Shown: one piece after another, positions 1 to 11,004 of the stretch
How the letters are laid out: each line of letters begins with the position of its first letter
Numbering within the stretch: the stretch's first letter is position 1
Assembly: GCF_002865645.1 (NCBI RefSeq)
Contig: NW_020194557.1
Location: forward strand, 620,001-684,000
From: Hyaloscypha bicolor E
Lineage: Eukaryota > Ascomycota > Leotiomycetes > Helotiales > Hyaloscyphaceae
Length of the DNA stretch: 64,000 bases
Reading direction: 5' to 3'
Position numbers and translations under genes: made by a program
The notes under the pieces: generated by a model
Told to the model about the DNA's origin: nothing
What the model saw: only the letters and a program-made list of their open reading frames with translations
Databases searched by the model: none

Positions 1-454
1 TCTCTAGATTAATAGGCCAGGCAAAATTAGTAATATAGCCGGGCTATAAAACAGGTATATAGTAGGTAGTAAGGAAAGAGAAAGAGGTTATAGTATAAGT
101 AAGGCAGGATAAGAGAGCAGGCAGGGCAGGAGGGGCAGACGGTAATAATAGTAGTAGGCTAGTAATAAAGTTTATTATTATAGTAGTAATAATAGTAGTA
201 AATAGTAGAGAAGATATTCTATGACTATAAGAAGTATTATAGGCCAGGGGCAGGCCCGTAGTAAGTATAGGAATTAACTTATATATATATATATATATTT
301 ATTAAAGAAAAGAAGCTTTAGAATTCGAAATTAAACCCTATCTTATTTAGCTTACCTGGAAAATTTTTAGCCTTCAAAAAGTGAATTTTCAAAGTGAATT
401 TAAAGTTAGTAAAGCTAATATCCCTTAAATAAGTGCCTGAGGCATCTAATTAAT
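1..454. repeat. AT-rich decayed repeat at left window edge
   Basis: This stretch is dominated by TA-rich sequence (tata, taat, tagtag runs) with almost no CpA or TpG and no credible coding frame. It resembles the mutated transposon block at the right end of the window and runs into the hairpin repeat that also occurs there. It is best read as the end of a RIP-decayed transposable element that continues beyond the window. The element class cannot be recognised. Confidence 0.6.
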
Positions 455-546
455 CTCGAATCGAGATCAGGGCCGCTTCGCTAAAATTAAAGCCTGGCGG
501 CCCTACGCAAGCTTCGGGGCCAATCTTTAATTTTGCCCTGATCTCG
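455..546. repeat. Hairpin repeat, copy A
   Basis: This palindromic unit has an outer stem (462-473 pairs perfectly with 535-546) and an inner stem (483-492 pairs with 525-534). They enclose a loop containing CGGCCCTACGCAAGC followed by a C/T-variable CGGGG block. The same loop recurs at 55957-56043 and 61051-61100 with different, but still self-complementary, stem sequences. It is probably a structured terminal or subterminal part of a transposon family; its function is unknown. Confidence 0.7.
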
Positions 547-1333
547 TCTCTCCAGGGCAACACATATATCTACTCTCACACTCCTTCCATATTTATTATT
601 GCGTCTTCCTCTCTGTAACGATATACCCTCAGCGTCTCTTCTATCTGATCTGTAAGTTTCAATGGCTAGAGCCTGCCTGCAACCCCCGGAACTGACAACT
701 ACGGTTGTACAGCCTTGTCCTGCGAATCTACCTCTACGAGTCTGCCTATAGCTGGCGTCAACTTTCTCCACGATTTACGCACGTCGCCGCCTCACCTTTG
801 TTGGTATTATATATAAATTCCTGTCCTATCGTCTGCGGCCCTATTCTACGAACAATTGGCAACACAGCGGTTGTCAGCTTCGCAGCCTTATCGCATAATC
901 TCCCAAATGAAGGAGCGATCGTCAATCAGAGACATACCATTCTAGAAGCACCTAGACCTCGGCCTATTGTTATATCTTTAAACTCGTATTTGGTCCCGAC
1001 CAAAAATTAATTGAGCTTCTACTGACTTTCCTAGCTTTCGATCATATCCCCGCGGACAAGTTGCCACCCGTGTCACGATTTTTACAAACGGTCTGTCAAC
1101 TTGCATCTGCTAGAGGGACATATCGCGGCACTCTGCACCCGTCACTCGAGTTGTTCCGGACTCGCCCATGAAGGGCCGATACCATTCCCGACCGAGTAAC
1201 GAGGCTGTCCCTGAAGAGGGTTGGGTGTCTCACGTTGCCTGTAAGTGTAACTCTACTGAATGCGACGTTTAAACGGGCGCTGATGATATCAACAGGTGTC
1301 TGACGAGCGGATATGGACTGAGATCCTGCTAAC
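547..1333. other. Gene-free spacer of normal composition
   Basis: About 0.8 kb of non-AT-rich sequence lies between the repeat edge and the caspase-like gene. Two short overlapping open frames on opposite strands exist here, but neither has recognisable domain content or codon structure. It presumably includes the promoter and 5' leader of the downstream gene. No tRNA, repeat or clear core promoter element was seen. Confidence 0.4.
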
Positions 1334-2978
1334 ATGAGTACCGCGGGAACGACGTCCCCGTCCATCCTCAGCAGCGACGAAGAGCGAAATTCATCCAGCA
1401 GTAGCCCCAATACGATACTTACCGATGACAGTTCTACGAATATACCACCTACTCTTGATGATAGCAGCCGATGGCAATGCCACATAGACCTCGAAGCATT
1501 CGGGCGGGGTCTGAACGCGGCAGCGAAAGCCGTCTTTCCTAATACGTCGAGAACCAGATACAAAAAGGTTTCAGTCTTACTGTTGCGCTGGGAGGACGAG
1601 GATCCAAAGTTACCAGTATCCATTGAAATTGAAAAGTTGAATGACGTCTTCGAAAACAATTACGGCTTCGACACTGAGGTTTGGAGAATTACAGGACAGA
1701 ACTCTCACGCAAAGCTAAATCAGAAGATTCTGAATCTCATTGACACGGACGATGATCCTAAGGATCATCTATTTATAGTGTACTATGGAGGACATGCAAG
1801 GTTGACACATGATCGCCTGCTATCTTGGACAAGGTTTGTTGAACAAGTCTTCACTTTCTCAAGATCGACAAGGCTAATGGACCGCTACAGCTGGAGAGTA
1901 AACCACGACAAAAAATATCTAACCGTGCAATGGAGTGGTATCTAGAATGTGTTGGAGCAAGCAGAAAGTGACGTTCTCATATTGCTGGATTGCTGTCACT
2001 CTGCAACAGCTACAACGAGTGCAGGCAACGGAGTCACCGAGATGATTTCAGCATGTGCTTACAATGTTATCGCAAATGGAGTTGGATATTACTCTTTTAC
2101 TAATGAGCTCACGATAGAGCTTCGAGATCTTGCAAACAGACCTTCATTTCCCGTGGCAGATTTGTTTCGGAACATTTTTAGTAGGATCCAAGCCCGCAGA
2201 CCAGAGGACGGGAGGAACGGCACCCTGCGCCAGTCCATTTCTCGCTTACTCAAGACAACCCTCAGTTTCCGCGTAGTATACAACTTTCGGTTCGCCCGGG
2301 GCACATCGACAAAACTAAAGGTCTCAGTGGAGATTCTTGCGTGTGCATTCAATCCGATGAGCCAAATTCCGGGCACTCTTTTGAAAACAGCCGAGAACCG
2401 ACTTTGTCAGCCCAGGCGCCACGAATACTGTTAGCTCTCCGTCTAAGAGATGATTACCGGAGTGGAGAGCTGTCCATAGATCGATTCAAGGACTGGCTTA
2501 AAGACATGCCAGCTGCCGCAGAAGAGGTGAAAATTGAAGCCGGTTATGGAAGCTTCTCTTCGATCCTCATTATTTCAATCCCTATAAACCTGTCTCTCTA
2601 CATTCCCCAGGATCCGGCAATTATCAAAATTGGGCCTGTCACGTCTCAAAATCTTCTAAATGAATCCAGATCAATCCAAAGACAAGCTCAAAGGGAATGG
2701 AAGCCTGTTTCGCTTCCACCAATTCAAAATATCATCAGCTCAATATTGCAACCAGCTTTCCCAGCGTTTTCGCAGCTTTCGCAAGGCTGGGCCATCAGGA
2801 GAAATTGGTACTTATTGTTCGTAAGTGATTTCGAACCCGCATTTCTCACTGCCAGGCTAATTAGCAACCATTAGAGTGAACTGTGTTCTGTTCGGTACCA
2901 GTGTATCTTGCTCGCAGAGGCCGTCGGACCAATTTTCAAGATCGCCGTGGACCCAGGTTTGGCACAAATTCCTGAGGC
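1334..2978 (+). pseudogene. Caspase-like (C14 family) peptidase, broken gene
   Basis: The frame encodes a fungal caspase-like domain with the histidine motif YYGGHARL and the cysteine motif LILLDCCHSA, the expected His/Cys dyad of clan CD peptidases (metacaspase relatives). These proteins are linked to programmed cell death and are often joined to NLR systems in fungi. The chosen start is the ATG at 1334. A likely intron is 1834-1890 (GTTTGT, GCTAATG branch, ACAG), and a second is 2821-2874. Two lesions are visible. An in-frame TAG lies at 1943-1945, exactly where CAG would keep the conserved reading. A one-base frameshift lies near 2212; beyond it the frame changes but the homologous reading continues (HFSLTQD, then APRILLALRL). 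The 3' end runs into an inverted-repeat element starting near 2986, so the original C-terminus may be lost. Family assignment is confident; the pseudogene status rests on the stop and the frameshift together. Confidence 0.8.
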
Positions 2979-2985
2979 ATCGATA

Positions 2986-3817
2986 CCGGTATCGATAGTA
3001 GAGGTATTAGTCAGGTATCGCAAGGAATCGATAGTATCGATACTCGTTTGGCCGGGCTCACCTGGTCCTCGCTTAGCACGCTTACCAGGTGAGGGAGGGC
3101 AATACGCAAAAACCAGCAATACGCAAATGTAAAACCCTACCAAAAATCAATTATTCGCACATGATTTTGGGAGTAACCGCACGTAATTAATAACTCGTTA
3201 AGAAGTAGAAATAGTTTCTTAATACTAAAACTTCTCCCCTCTAAAATTTAGAGCCAAAAATCCGTGGTTATGGGGGTGTCAAATTTCCCCATACAAATTT
3301 TTGCGGTGATTTGCGTATTGCTGGTTTTTGCGTATTGCCCTCCCTCACCTGGTAAGCGTGCTAAGCGAGAACCAGAATCGATTCTTACCCCAAAAATTAA
3401 CTCTTTCTTTTATTATTTAAATTATATAATAATATATTATTATATAATTCCTTTAATTTTTAGTCTTTCTATTGAAAGAATTACTTACTATTATTAATAA
3501 AAGTTAATATCTTAAATTTAAAATAGCTCTCGTATTCGGAGAATTAAGCCCCGTATTCGTATTTCTTATTAAGACGCTAAATATATAAGCGAGCCTTACG
3601 AAAATCTCAAAAGCTCATTTTTACTTAAAATAGCCGTATTGAGATAAGTTATAGTCTAAAATATAAGATAAGTAGCTAAATAGAAAGCCTAAATTAAGTA
3701 GAGTATCTGTACTACTAAAAGTTTTCTTATAAGAGAAGTGGTTCTAAAGTTAATTGTAATCAAAGGGGGGAATTGGGTTCGGGGAATCGATACTGGTATT
3801 GATACTATCGATACCGG
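2986..3817. mobile_element. Inverted-repeat element (MITE-like) between caspase and RdRP genes
   Basis: Ends at 2986-3000 and 3803-3817 are inverse copies (CCGGTATCGATAGTA). Inside lies a second, longer inverted repeat: 3064-3126 against 3310-3374, nearly perfect over more than 60 bp, with about 180 bp between the arms. The right part (3400-3760) is AT-rich and decayed. There is no transposase frame, so it is probably non-autonomous. No clear target duplication was found and the exact borders are uncertain. It separates two broken same-strand genes. Confidence 0.6.
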
Positions 3818-3820
3818 AAA

Positions 3821-6800
3821 TTAAGGAATTTTTGCCAAGCCTGCGTAGACCTAACCTCAGAATGTGGGATTATAAAGATCACAGTAATAACAGTATCGCT
3901 ATTATTAGCGATCGCCGTCATTCTGGGGTTGAAACACTACTGCACTTTCAAGATCTGTCGCCCGCTTGCGGAAATAGCAGGTTTCTGGATCAGGCGGACT
4001 CAAAGACTACTCTCATCATTGAATGATTACATCACTAGTAACAAGATTCCTATACTAGAGGCTCCTTCTAGTCCCGACAGTGCTCTTGATCCTAATAATG
4101 ATTCCGGCAACGCGGACAGCGATGGAAAGAAGCTGCGAAGTAGCCTCGTGGAAGTCTTCAGTGAGATAACCCGCAGCCAATCTTTACCCATTCAGTTCTA
4201 GCTTGACTGACTTCTCAAAATAGCGCAACTTCCCGCCTCACTAAATACAATGCCTATGCCCGTGCTTTACGAGGTTATGAGAGTTTTCCTCCACACGGGC
4301 GTGTCGATGTCCGATCTCATATTCCCAGCGGAGCTTGATTGCAAAGATTATAATTGTCTTTGGCAGTTTTTGAAAGCTCACCCAGCTCTCCGAGGGAAGG
4401 TATTCCCCACAAGGTGTGGGAAGGATGTGTGGGCGGCTTCATTGAATGGTTTTCTCTGCCGCTCTAGAGGAGTTGTCCTATCTGGATCACTGAGCTTCAG
4501 TACCGGCGGCAGCTCGCTATTTCAATTCAGGCTGGGACCGATGCAGCTTGATCGTCAGCATCGCCTTGGAAGGCGACTGGGTAATGATCGTTTCCTAGAA
4601 ATTGATATGCCTCAATTGAAGGGTAGACATATTCCAAGTGTCATGAAGAGGCTGGGAGAAGAGTGTCGTGCTATGGTTATCGAATGGCTAGTCGACAGTG
4701 ACCACTCTATCTTCGGTAGGATCTGGAAGCCATTTTTCGTTAAACCCAAGAAGGAAACACAGCATCAAAAACCAAGGGGCGACCTCCCAGACGACGGAGG
4801 CCCAGGATACTTGGTTTATTTCTTTGCCGTCGATGGCCCTGGATTTACTGACTTTTCCGATCATACCCCTCCGCTTGGAGCCAAGGATTTTAAATTTGAT
4901 ATTCCCAGGCTTCTTAATCTAATCAGGCCGACCGGGGAGAATACCACGGAAAGCTTCCTGAAGCTTTTCGCTCGGACTCCTTTAGGTAATTACCCATGGA
5001 CGATTTTAAGCATATAGTTAACAGATTTCTAGCGCTATCAAGAAACACAGCGACTGTCTTGCTCGAACAATCTCAAATTCACGAGAAGGAAGACTTAATC
5101 TTTGGTCCCACAAATGAGGTTATCACAAACGGGGCAGGCCGTATCTCATTGGCACTTGCTCTTAAAGTTTCTGCTCTTCTCAGCCTCGGCTACCTCCCGA
5201 GTGGCTACCAAGGCCGCATTGGATCCGCGAAGGGCTTTTGGATGGTCAACTTTGACGACAGGAGTAGAGAAGAATGGATTGAGACTTACAAGTCTCAACG
5301 GAAATGGAAACAAAGCACTAAAAAGAATAGGGAGTCAGACGACCCGAGCCATAGGACTTTCGAGGTCTTGGCATTCCCTGGTCCCTTGAAATCTGCCGAT
5401 CTCAATACACAGCTCTTACCTATCCTCATGAACAGGGCCGTCGACAAGCGACAGATGAAAGACACCATATCAAAACTGCTAGAGCAAAGTCTTGCTGAGG
5501 AGCTGAAATCTCTTAAATCGGCGATGGACTGTCCGAAATTGTTGCGCAAATGGATTCACGAAAATAGATCAGGTACAAGTGAAAGACTCAATCTCGGCGC
5601 AGTACCTTATTGAGCTGGTCTGCCGACCTCAATTGACGAGACGCTAAATGTAATGCTCGACGGTGGTTTCGAACCAAACAGTTTGCTCTTTATGAAAGAT
5701 ATGGCTCGCACGGTCTTTCGATCTAAGTGCGACGAGCTAAAAACAAGGCTCAATATTACCGTCGGCAAATCTGCGTATGTTTATATGGTTCCGGATTTCT
5801 TGGGCGTATTGGAGCCGAATGAGGTTTACATCGACTTCTCCAACTTTACTGACGATGTTTCGGGGTTCCCCGGGGCGTTGCTGCAAGACGGGGAAAGTAT
5901 TCTGTTGGCATGTGTGCCCGCACATCTCCCTAGTGATATTCAGAAAGTCAAGTTCGTGGCCAAAGCTGAATATATAAACCTCAAAGATGTCATCGTGTGT
6001 CCGATAAAAGGCAACCAATCCCTTGCTTCAAAATTATCGGGTGGTGATTACGACGGAGATATTGCATGGATTACCTGGGAGTCGAGCATAGTTGAAAATT
6101 TCACAAATGCCAGTGTGCCGCTACTGCGTGATTTCGTGAAGGAAGGATACATCCATGAAGATACAAGAACATATGGGAAACTCGTTGAAGGTCAAGCGAA
6201 TTCTGAGTCTGTGTTTTTGAAGGAATCTTGCTCCTTTGCGATGCGACCGACTTTGTTAGGCACTTGTACTAACTGGATGGAGAACCTCCTGACCGTTGTT
6301 CGGCTTGACAGTCAGGAAGCCGTTAATTCGAGTACATTGTTGAGCTATCTTGTCGACCAAGACAAATCTGGGTATATCTTTGAGGAAGAGGATTGGACTC
6401 GATTTAGGACGGAAGTAATCAAGAAGAACCCGAAACCGCCAGGCTATAGACGCGATGACCTAGAAGGATCCATCAAAGACCACTTGATAAAAGTAGCTGA
6501 AAGATTGACTGAGGCATCGAAAACAGACCTTCATGAGAGTATTGATGACCCTCCATCGTGGGACGAGGATCTTGTGCGTTTTTACAACTAGGCGCAAGAC
6601 AAAACTCTACAAAACCTCGAATACAAGACGATTCTGGATCAGCTAGACGAAGAGCTAAAGGCTCTGAAAACTCGATGGTCTGCCTACTGGCAAGCAAAAC
6701 CAAAGACAGATCCGAACGACGAAACAAGAGGGGAGTTTTACTCCATCCTTGATGAATGCTTCGAGAAGTACTCTGCGATCCTATTGGAAAGTAATCGATT

Positions 6801-7446
6801 TATTAATGGAAAATCGATATATTAAAGGTTAATAGACTATAGAATAACTAGATATAGAAGAGTGAGTTATAGAAACAGAGGAAAAGTATCCAAAGTAAGG
6901 GATTTATTCCCATTACCCTTCGGCGATACCAGTAATACCGAGCCCGCTTTCTCCAATACATTATCAATCAGCTAATAAATCAAAGGTAATCAAAATAACG
7001 ATATATTAGTAAGCTTGGTAAGCTCGGCGAGTGACGCATGACAAATGAGAGTGGAGAACTCTAAATTAGTGGTTGAACCTGGTACTGGAAGGACTGGTAA
7101 GCTAGCTATGGTAGCGTACCAATTTCAACAGATCCGACTACGCATGGACATGCCATTGGCGCAACTCTTGCTCCCCAATTGTCTGCCAAATTCGGAACTC
7201 TCGCATTGGTCAATGCTCAAAGCTTCAGCTCTTTTCGCCTCCTATAGCCCGAAGAACGTCACGAAGGATGTGACAAGGTTTGCGTGGCTAATGGCGGGAA
7301 AGCAACTCATAATGCTAAAAGCATATTTCCGTGGTGAAGGAGGATTCCCGAACACGATTGTTCCTGAAATGTATGCGATATTGAAGCCAGACGCAACCTT
7401 TCTGAGATTGAGGGGGGAGAATGGGAAGATCTTATTGAAAAAGTAA
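3821..7446 (+). pseudogene. Cellular RNA-dependent RNA polymerase (RNA silencing), broken gene
   Basis: The frame matches fungal QDE-1/SAD-1-type RdRPs, which make double-stranded RNA in quelling and related silencing. The catalytic motif GGDYDGD is at 6040-6060, preceded by conserved blocks such as NGAGRISLALALKV and PSGYQGRIG, and followed by YGKLVEGQANSESVF. The C-terminal block (HWSMLKASALFASYS, FAWLMAGKQL) lies at 7200-7310. Two introns fit well: 4161-4223 (GTGAGA, TTGACTGAC branch, ATAG) and 4986-5032; removing them restores the frame. Lesions are an in-frame TGA at 5611-5613 and an in-frame TAG at 6589-6591. An AT-rich stretch with stops at 6835-7040 separates the last two conserved blocks and may be an insertion. 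The N-terminal part looks short for this family, and the first ~35 codons include a hydrophobic stretch (3881-3925) that I cannot assign. Family is near certain; the 5' end is not. Confidence 0.88.
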
Positions 7447-8564
7447 ATTGGGATTCAGCGTAAGGAGTTGCTCTTTGGTAATCGTCGACAATCTTACTCA
7501 TCAATTGGATATCTAGTTGATCAATGCCCTGCTGTATGACTGCTACTGAACAAAGAGGCGGAGAGATTGGGGTTGGCTGGTGATGGTTAGTGATTGATGA
7601 TGGGATGGCGGAGGAGCAAACTTGAATGCTACAGTATACGGGATAAATACTCCAGAGAATGCTATTGAACCCCGAAGCGTGTTTGTTGCATTCTACTCTA
7701 TGTGTGAATGAATAGGGCTATATAAAGGGTGTTGAAGCTAGAATAACCAATTTGTTACCGTGTTTCCACTCTTAATTGGCCTGCAAATGTCTTCAGATCA
7801 ACTGGATGATATTTTATGGTACACGATTCCTTGTGGCGGAATAATTTGGCCTTTCCTAAAATTTTGATATTTCAATGATTATAAGCCATTTGCTACCTAC
7901 CGTAGTTCTAAAACCTCGCAAGATTGGTTCGATTATGGTCTAATGAGCCCGTATTCTTAGAATGCTATTTTCTGCATGGAGTGATTTAAGTTTGATTTGA
8001 TGCCCCCACTAACCTTGAGACATAGCGAAATTTCGTAACTATCTTCAAACTTGTTACCATTTTGGTTGGAGAAAGCAGCGAGGGTGACAGCTCGACGTCT
8101 CTTATACCCCGCGGAAAGCGGTAGGTGGTTTGTTGCGTGGTAAGCAGTGCCTTTCACGTGACAAACGATCACGTGCACGAAACTCACTCGTATTTAGCGC
8201 TGGACCGCCTAGTCTCGTCTTCTCTTCTTCATCATTATCTTATTGTTATTACAATTATAACTCTGACAAGCTCAATAGAATAACATAGTCGCTAGCGGAC
8301 ACTGTACTTTTGAAACCCATTGTAGCTTGCAATACGGAAATAATGGTCTTATTGTATTGCATAATTGGTGGAAAGGTGGGAAGGAGCCAAGTATCCTTGT
8401 GAGTGCAACAGGAACAGCGGATCAAAAAGTGACCTCAAGTCGAAGAATCAAAGGCGTACCTATAAATTCGAACTCACAACGCAATGTAAAACGCAATTTT
8501 TCAGCTTGAATTCTTTCTTTGGAGTAAACGCCATGCATATATTGCGCACTAATATTTCAATCAT
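7447..8564. other. Intergenic region without recognised gene
   Basis: About 1.1 kb between the RdRP remnant and the 3' end of the convergent rhomboid-like gene. Short frames exist on both strands but none shows a domain, plausible splice sites or conserved-looking composition. CACGTG-containing sequence occurs near 8155-8175. No RNA gene was recognised. Confidence 0.4.
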
Positions 8565-9444
8565 TTAAAACGCGCCGCGGAACTGATCCAGAAGCTGTCT
8601 CCCCAGCGTCCTTCTTCTCCCCACCTCGCCACCCAATCTCCCATCTGAGCCCGTAGCCATAGCAGCATTCGTATTCTCGCCCTCCAATCTCCTTCTCAAA
8701 CCCTCGAAATCCTCCCCTCTCTTCCTCGGCCGTATCCCTACCATCCACCCGGGAATTCTCCATCGTATGGCAGCTGCAGGCAATACCTCATTCCTCCACG
8801 AATAACCCACCACCCATCCCGCAACCGCACATAATAGTGAGCCTGGAAACTGCGAGAGCGCTAGTTGGGCAGCTGGTAGGTAAACGTAAGATTTGTCTGA
8901 GAAGGTGAGGCCCACAAACGGCTCATTCGCGGGAGGAGAAGGGGATGCCGCTATCCGATATTTATAGACGTGTGGGATCGCTGCGTGATATTGTGCCAGA
9001 ATGGCAAATATAAGGGGCGTACATCCTGCGGGGATGTAGTTGAAGTTGTTCAAAGAGAGCGGTCGGAGAATTAGGGCGAGGAGCATGGGTGGTAGGAGGG
9101 TCGTGAAGCAGAAGCTGAGAATGACGAAAGACTACACTATTATCAACAATTGAGCTCCCAGAAGGTTGGAGAAAGCTTACGGCGTATTTACGGCTTCCCC
9201 ATAACCGTTCTATTACTCGCATGTTGTAGATTGTCATTGTGGCAAACAGCACTTCGGTTGAATTGGTGTAGCACAACTGATATGTGAATATGCGCCATAG
9301 CTGATGGTACCGCCACAGATGCGGATCAACTTGGATGTAGAAATAGTGCTTGACGTCTGTGACGCTTGCCAGAATCGATGCGGCGACGATGCCGTAGGCA
9401 AGGCTGCGAGACACAGGTGCGTCTGCGAAGCCGGTTGAAAGCAT
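8565..9444 (-). CDS. Rhomboid-like ER membrane protein, Dsc2/DscB type
   Basis: Two exons (9181-9444 and 8565-9131) flank a 49-nt intron at 9132-9180 (GTAAGC..GTGTAG), giving 276 residues from the ATG at 9444. The N-terminal half has several hydrophobic segments and the text HLWRYHQLWRIFTYQLCY, typical of Dsc2/UBAC2-like rhomboid pseudoproteases. These belong to the Golgi/endosomal Dsc E3 ligase complex that, in fungi, activates the sterol regulator SREBP and degrades membrane proteins. No catalytic Ser/His rhomboid pair is evident. The C-terminus is basic and short; I do not see the UBA domain found in yeast Dsc2, so it may be a shortened form or a related rhomboid-like family. The gene is intact and diverges from the prenyltransferase at 9853. 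Confidence 0.8.
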
Positions 9445-9852
9445 GGTTCGCGAAGGGGATTGCGAGACGGCAGCTCAGGTATGATCATCGAAGCATCCTA
9501 ACGTCTGGAATCCAGATAATTTCCGGAGATGGGAATGCGCAAAGTTGATGTCGACGAGAAAAGAGAGGAGCGTTGTTGTTTTTAGTAGCCTCTCACCCTA
9601 CGATGTAGCGTGGCCAAATGAATTCGCGAGGCTGCTCGGAACAATTCCTTGGGGCTGATGTGGCTTCGTCCTCAACCGTTTGCCCCGAAGTCCAGGTTGC
9701 CTGACAACTCGCACCATGTGCTAAGTTTGATAATACAAGTCTTTCTAGTATCAACTGTTTTGTCTACAGCTTCACATAAATTCATTCGTACAGACAATTC
9801 CCTCCGAACGCAAAGAATAAGCACGGTCTACGCAACAGTTGAGAAGCTCGCC
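9445..9852. promoter_or_regulatory. Shared divergent upstream region
   Basis: The 408 bp between two divergently transcribed intact genes must contain both promoters and 5' leaders. An open frame in phase with the prenyltransferase extends back to 9649, so a longer N-terminus for that protein is possible. No clear TATA box was seen. Confidence 0.4.
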
Positions 9853-11004
9853 ATGCGCTCCCCACACCTCACGCAGCTACGCAAATGGATGCTAGAATCA
9901 CCGCCGGTGGAATGGGGGATAAATCATGTTCGAGAACTCTTGATTGGAGCTATGCGACAAGGTCCAATACCACAGCATGTTGCGTTCGTGATGGATGGGA
10001 ATAGACGTTTTGCCAGGAGCCATAAGATCGAGACAGTTGAAGGCCATAATTTGGGATTCGAAGCTTTAGCCAGGGTTTGAACACAAGGTCCAATCCATTT
10101 CGGGCTTCAGTTAATTCTTGACTAGATACTCGAGGTCTGCTACAAGTCCGGAGTCAAGGTGGTTACGGTCTATGCGTTCAGTATTGAGAACTTCAAGCGG
10201 TCCAAATATGAGGTTGACGCTCTTATGGAGATGGCCAAAATCAAGCTGTTCCAATTATCTCAACACGGGGAGTTGCTGGACAGATATGGAGCGAGCGTCC
10301 GAGTGTTGGGCCAACGGGACTTGGTCAAGGAGGACGTCTTGGAGGCTATTGACAAAGCCGTGGAGTTGACGAAACATAACGGGGAGTGAGTTGACACGTA
10401 AGGAGGGCCTGATGAGAAGCTAATATTGGACAGCTGTGCCCTCAATATCTGTTTCCCATACACATCCAGGGATGAGATCACCACGGCGATCCGAACTACC
10501 GTGGAAGACTACTCAAAACCACTACCTGCACATGCACGGCCATTCTCTCAGACACGTATCACACAAAAAATCCGGTCACGAAATCTCAGCACTTCACCTC
10601 TCCGCGCCAGCTCACCTACGCCTTCCAGTACGTCCGACGTCGATGACTCCATATCATCCTCCACGACATTAAACCCAGAGTCACCGCCAAATGACAGCAG
10701 AGAGAGCGCTGTGTACCTGGATCCCGAGACGATTACCTCAGATACAATCGGAGGCCACATGTTCACGGCCAACGATCCACCACTGGATCTTCTTATTCGC
10801 ACGAGTGGGGTCAAGAGACTAAGTGACTTCATGCTATGGCAGTGTCACGAGGACACCGAAATCGTGTTCCTAGATTGCTTGTGGCCCGAGTTCGATTTAT
10901 GGCAGTTCTTGCCGGTTTTGGTCGAATGGCAATGGAGGCAGAAACATATCGAGGACAAGTCATCGATTATCGGAGTCAAGACCATGAAGACGAAGATCAG
11001 ATAG
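9853..11004 (+). CDS. Dehydrodolichyl diphosphate synthase (cis-prenyltransferase, RER2-like)
   Basis: Three exons (9853-10074, 10126-10385, 10434-11004) give 350 residues; introns 10075-10125 and 10386-10433 end in TTGACTAG and TTGGACAG. The enzyme elongates farnesyl diphosphate with isopentenyl diphosphate in cis to make the dolichol backbone needed for N-glycosylation at the ER. Seen in the sequence: [13 protein letters not shown] near residue 42 with the substrate-binding Asp-Gly-Asn-Arg, [14 protein letters not shown], the C-terminal [20 protein letters not shown] block with the RTSG motif, and a terminal [16 protein letters not shown] Ser/Pro-rich insert of about 70 residues lies between [18 protein letters not shown] and DPPLDLL, as is common in fungal homologues. 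The ATG at 9853 is chosen because homology begins shortly after it; the in-phase frame could start at 9649. No lesions. Confidence 0.93.

Noticed and set aside
487..1010. Two overlapping small open frames on opposite strands
   Set aside because: No domain, they overlap each other and the hairpin repeat, and there are no supporting splice or start features.
1096..1659. 187-codon minus-strand frame
   Set aside because: It lies antisense to the caspase-like coding sequence and has no recognisable content; a shadow frame.
1943..6591. Stop-codon readthrough or recoding in the caspase and RdRP genes
   Set aside because: Different stop codons occur, and a frameshift or AT-rich interruption also breaks the same genes; simple inactivation explains all of it.
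9649..9852. Longer N-terminus for the cis-prenyltransferase from 9649
   Set aside because: The frame is open, but homology starts after 9853 and the extension overlaps the divergent promoter region; kept only as a possibility.
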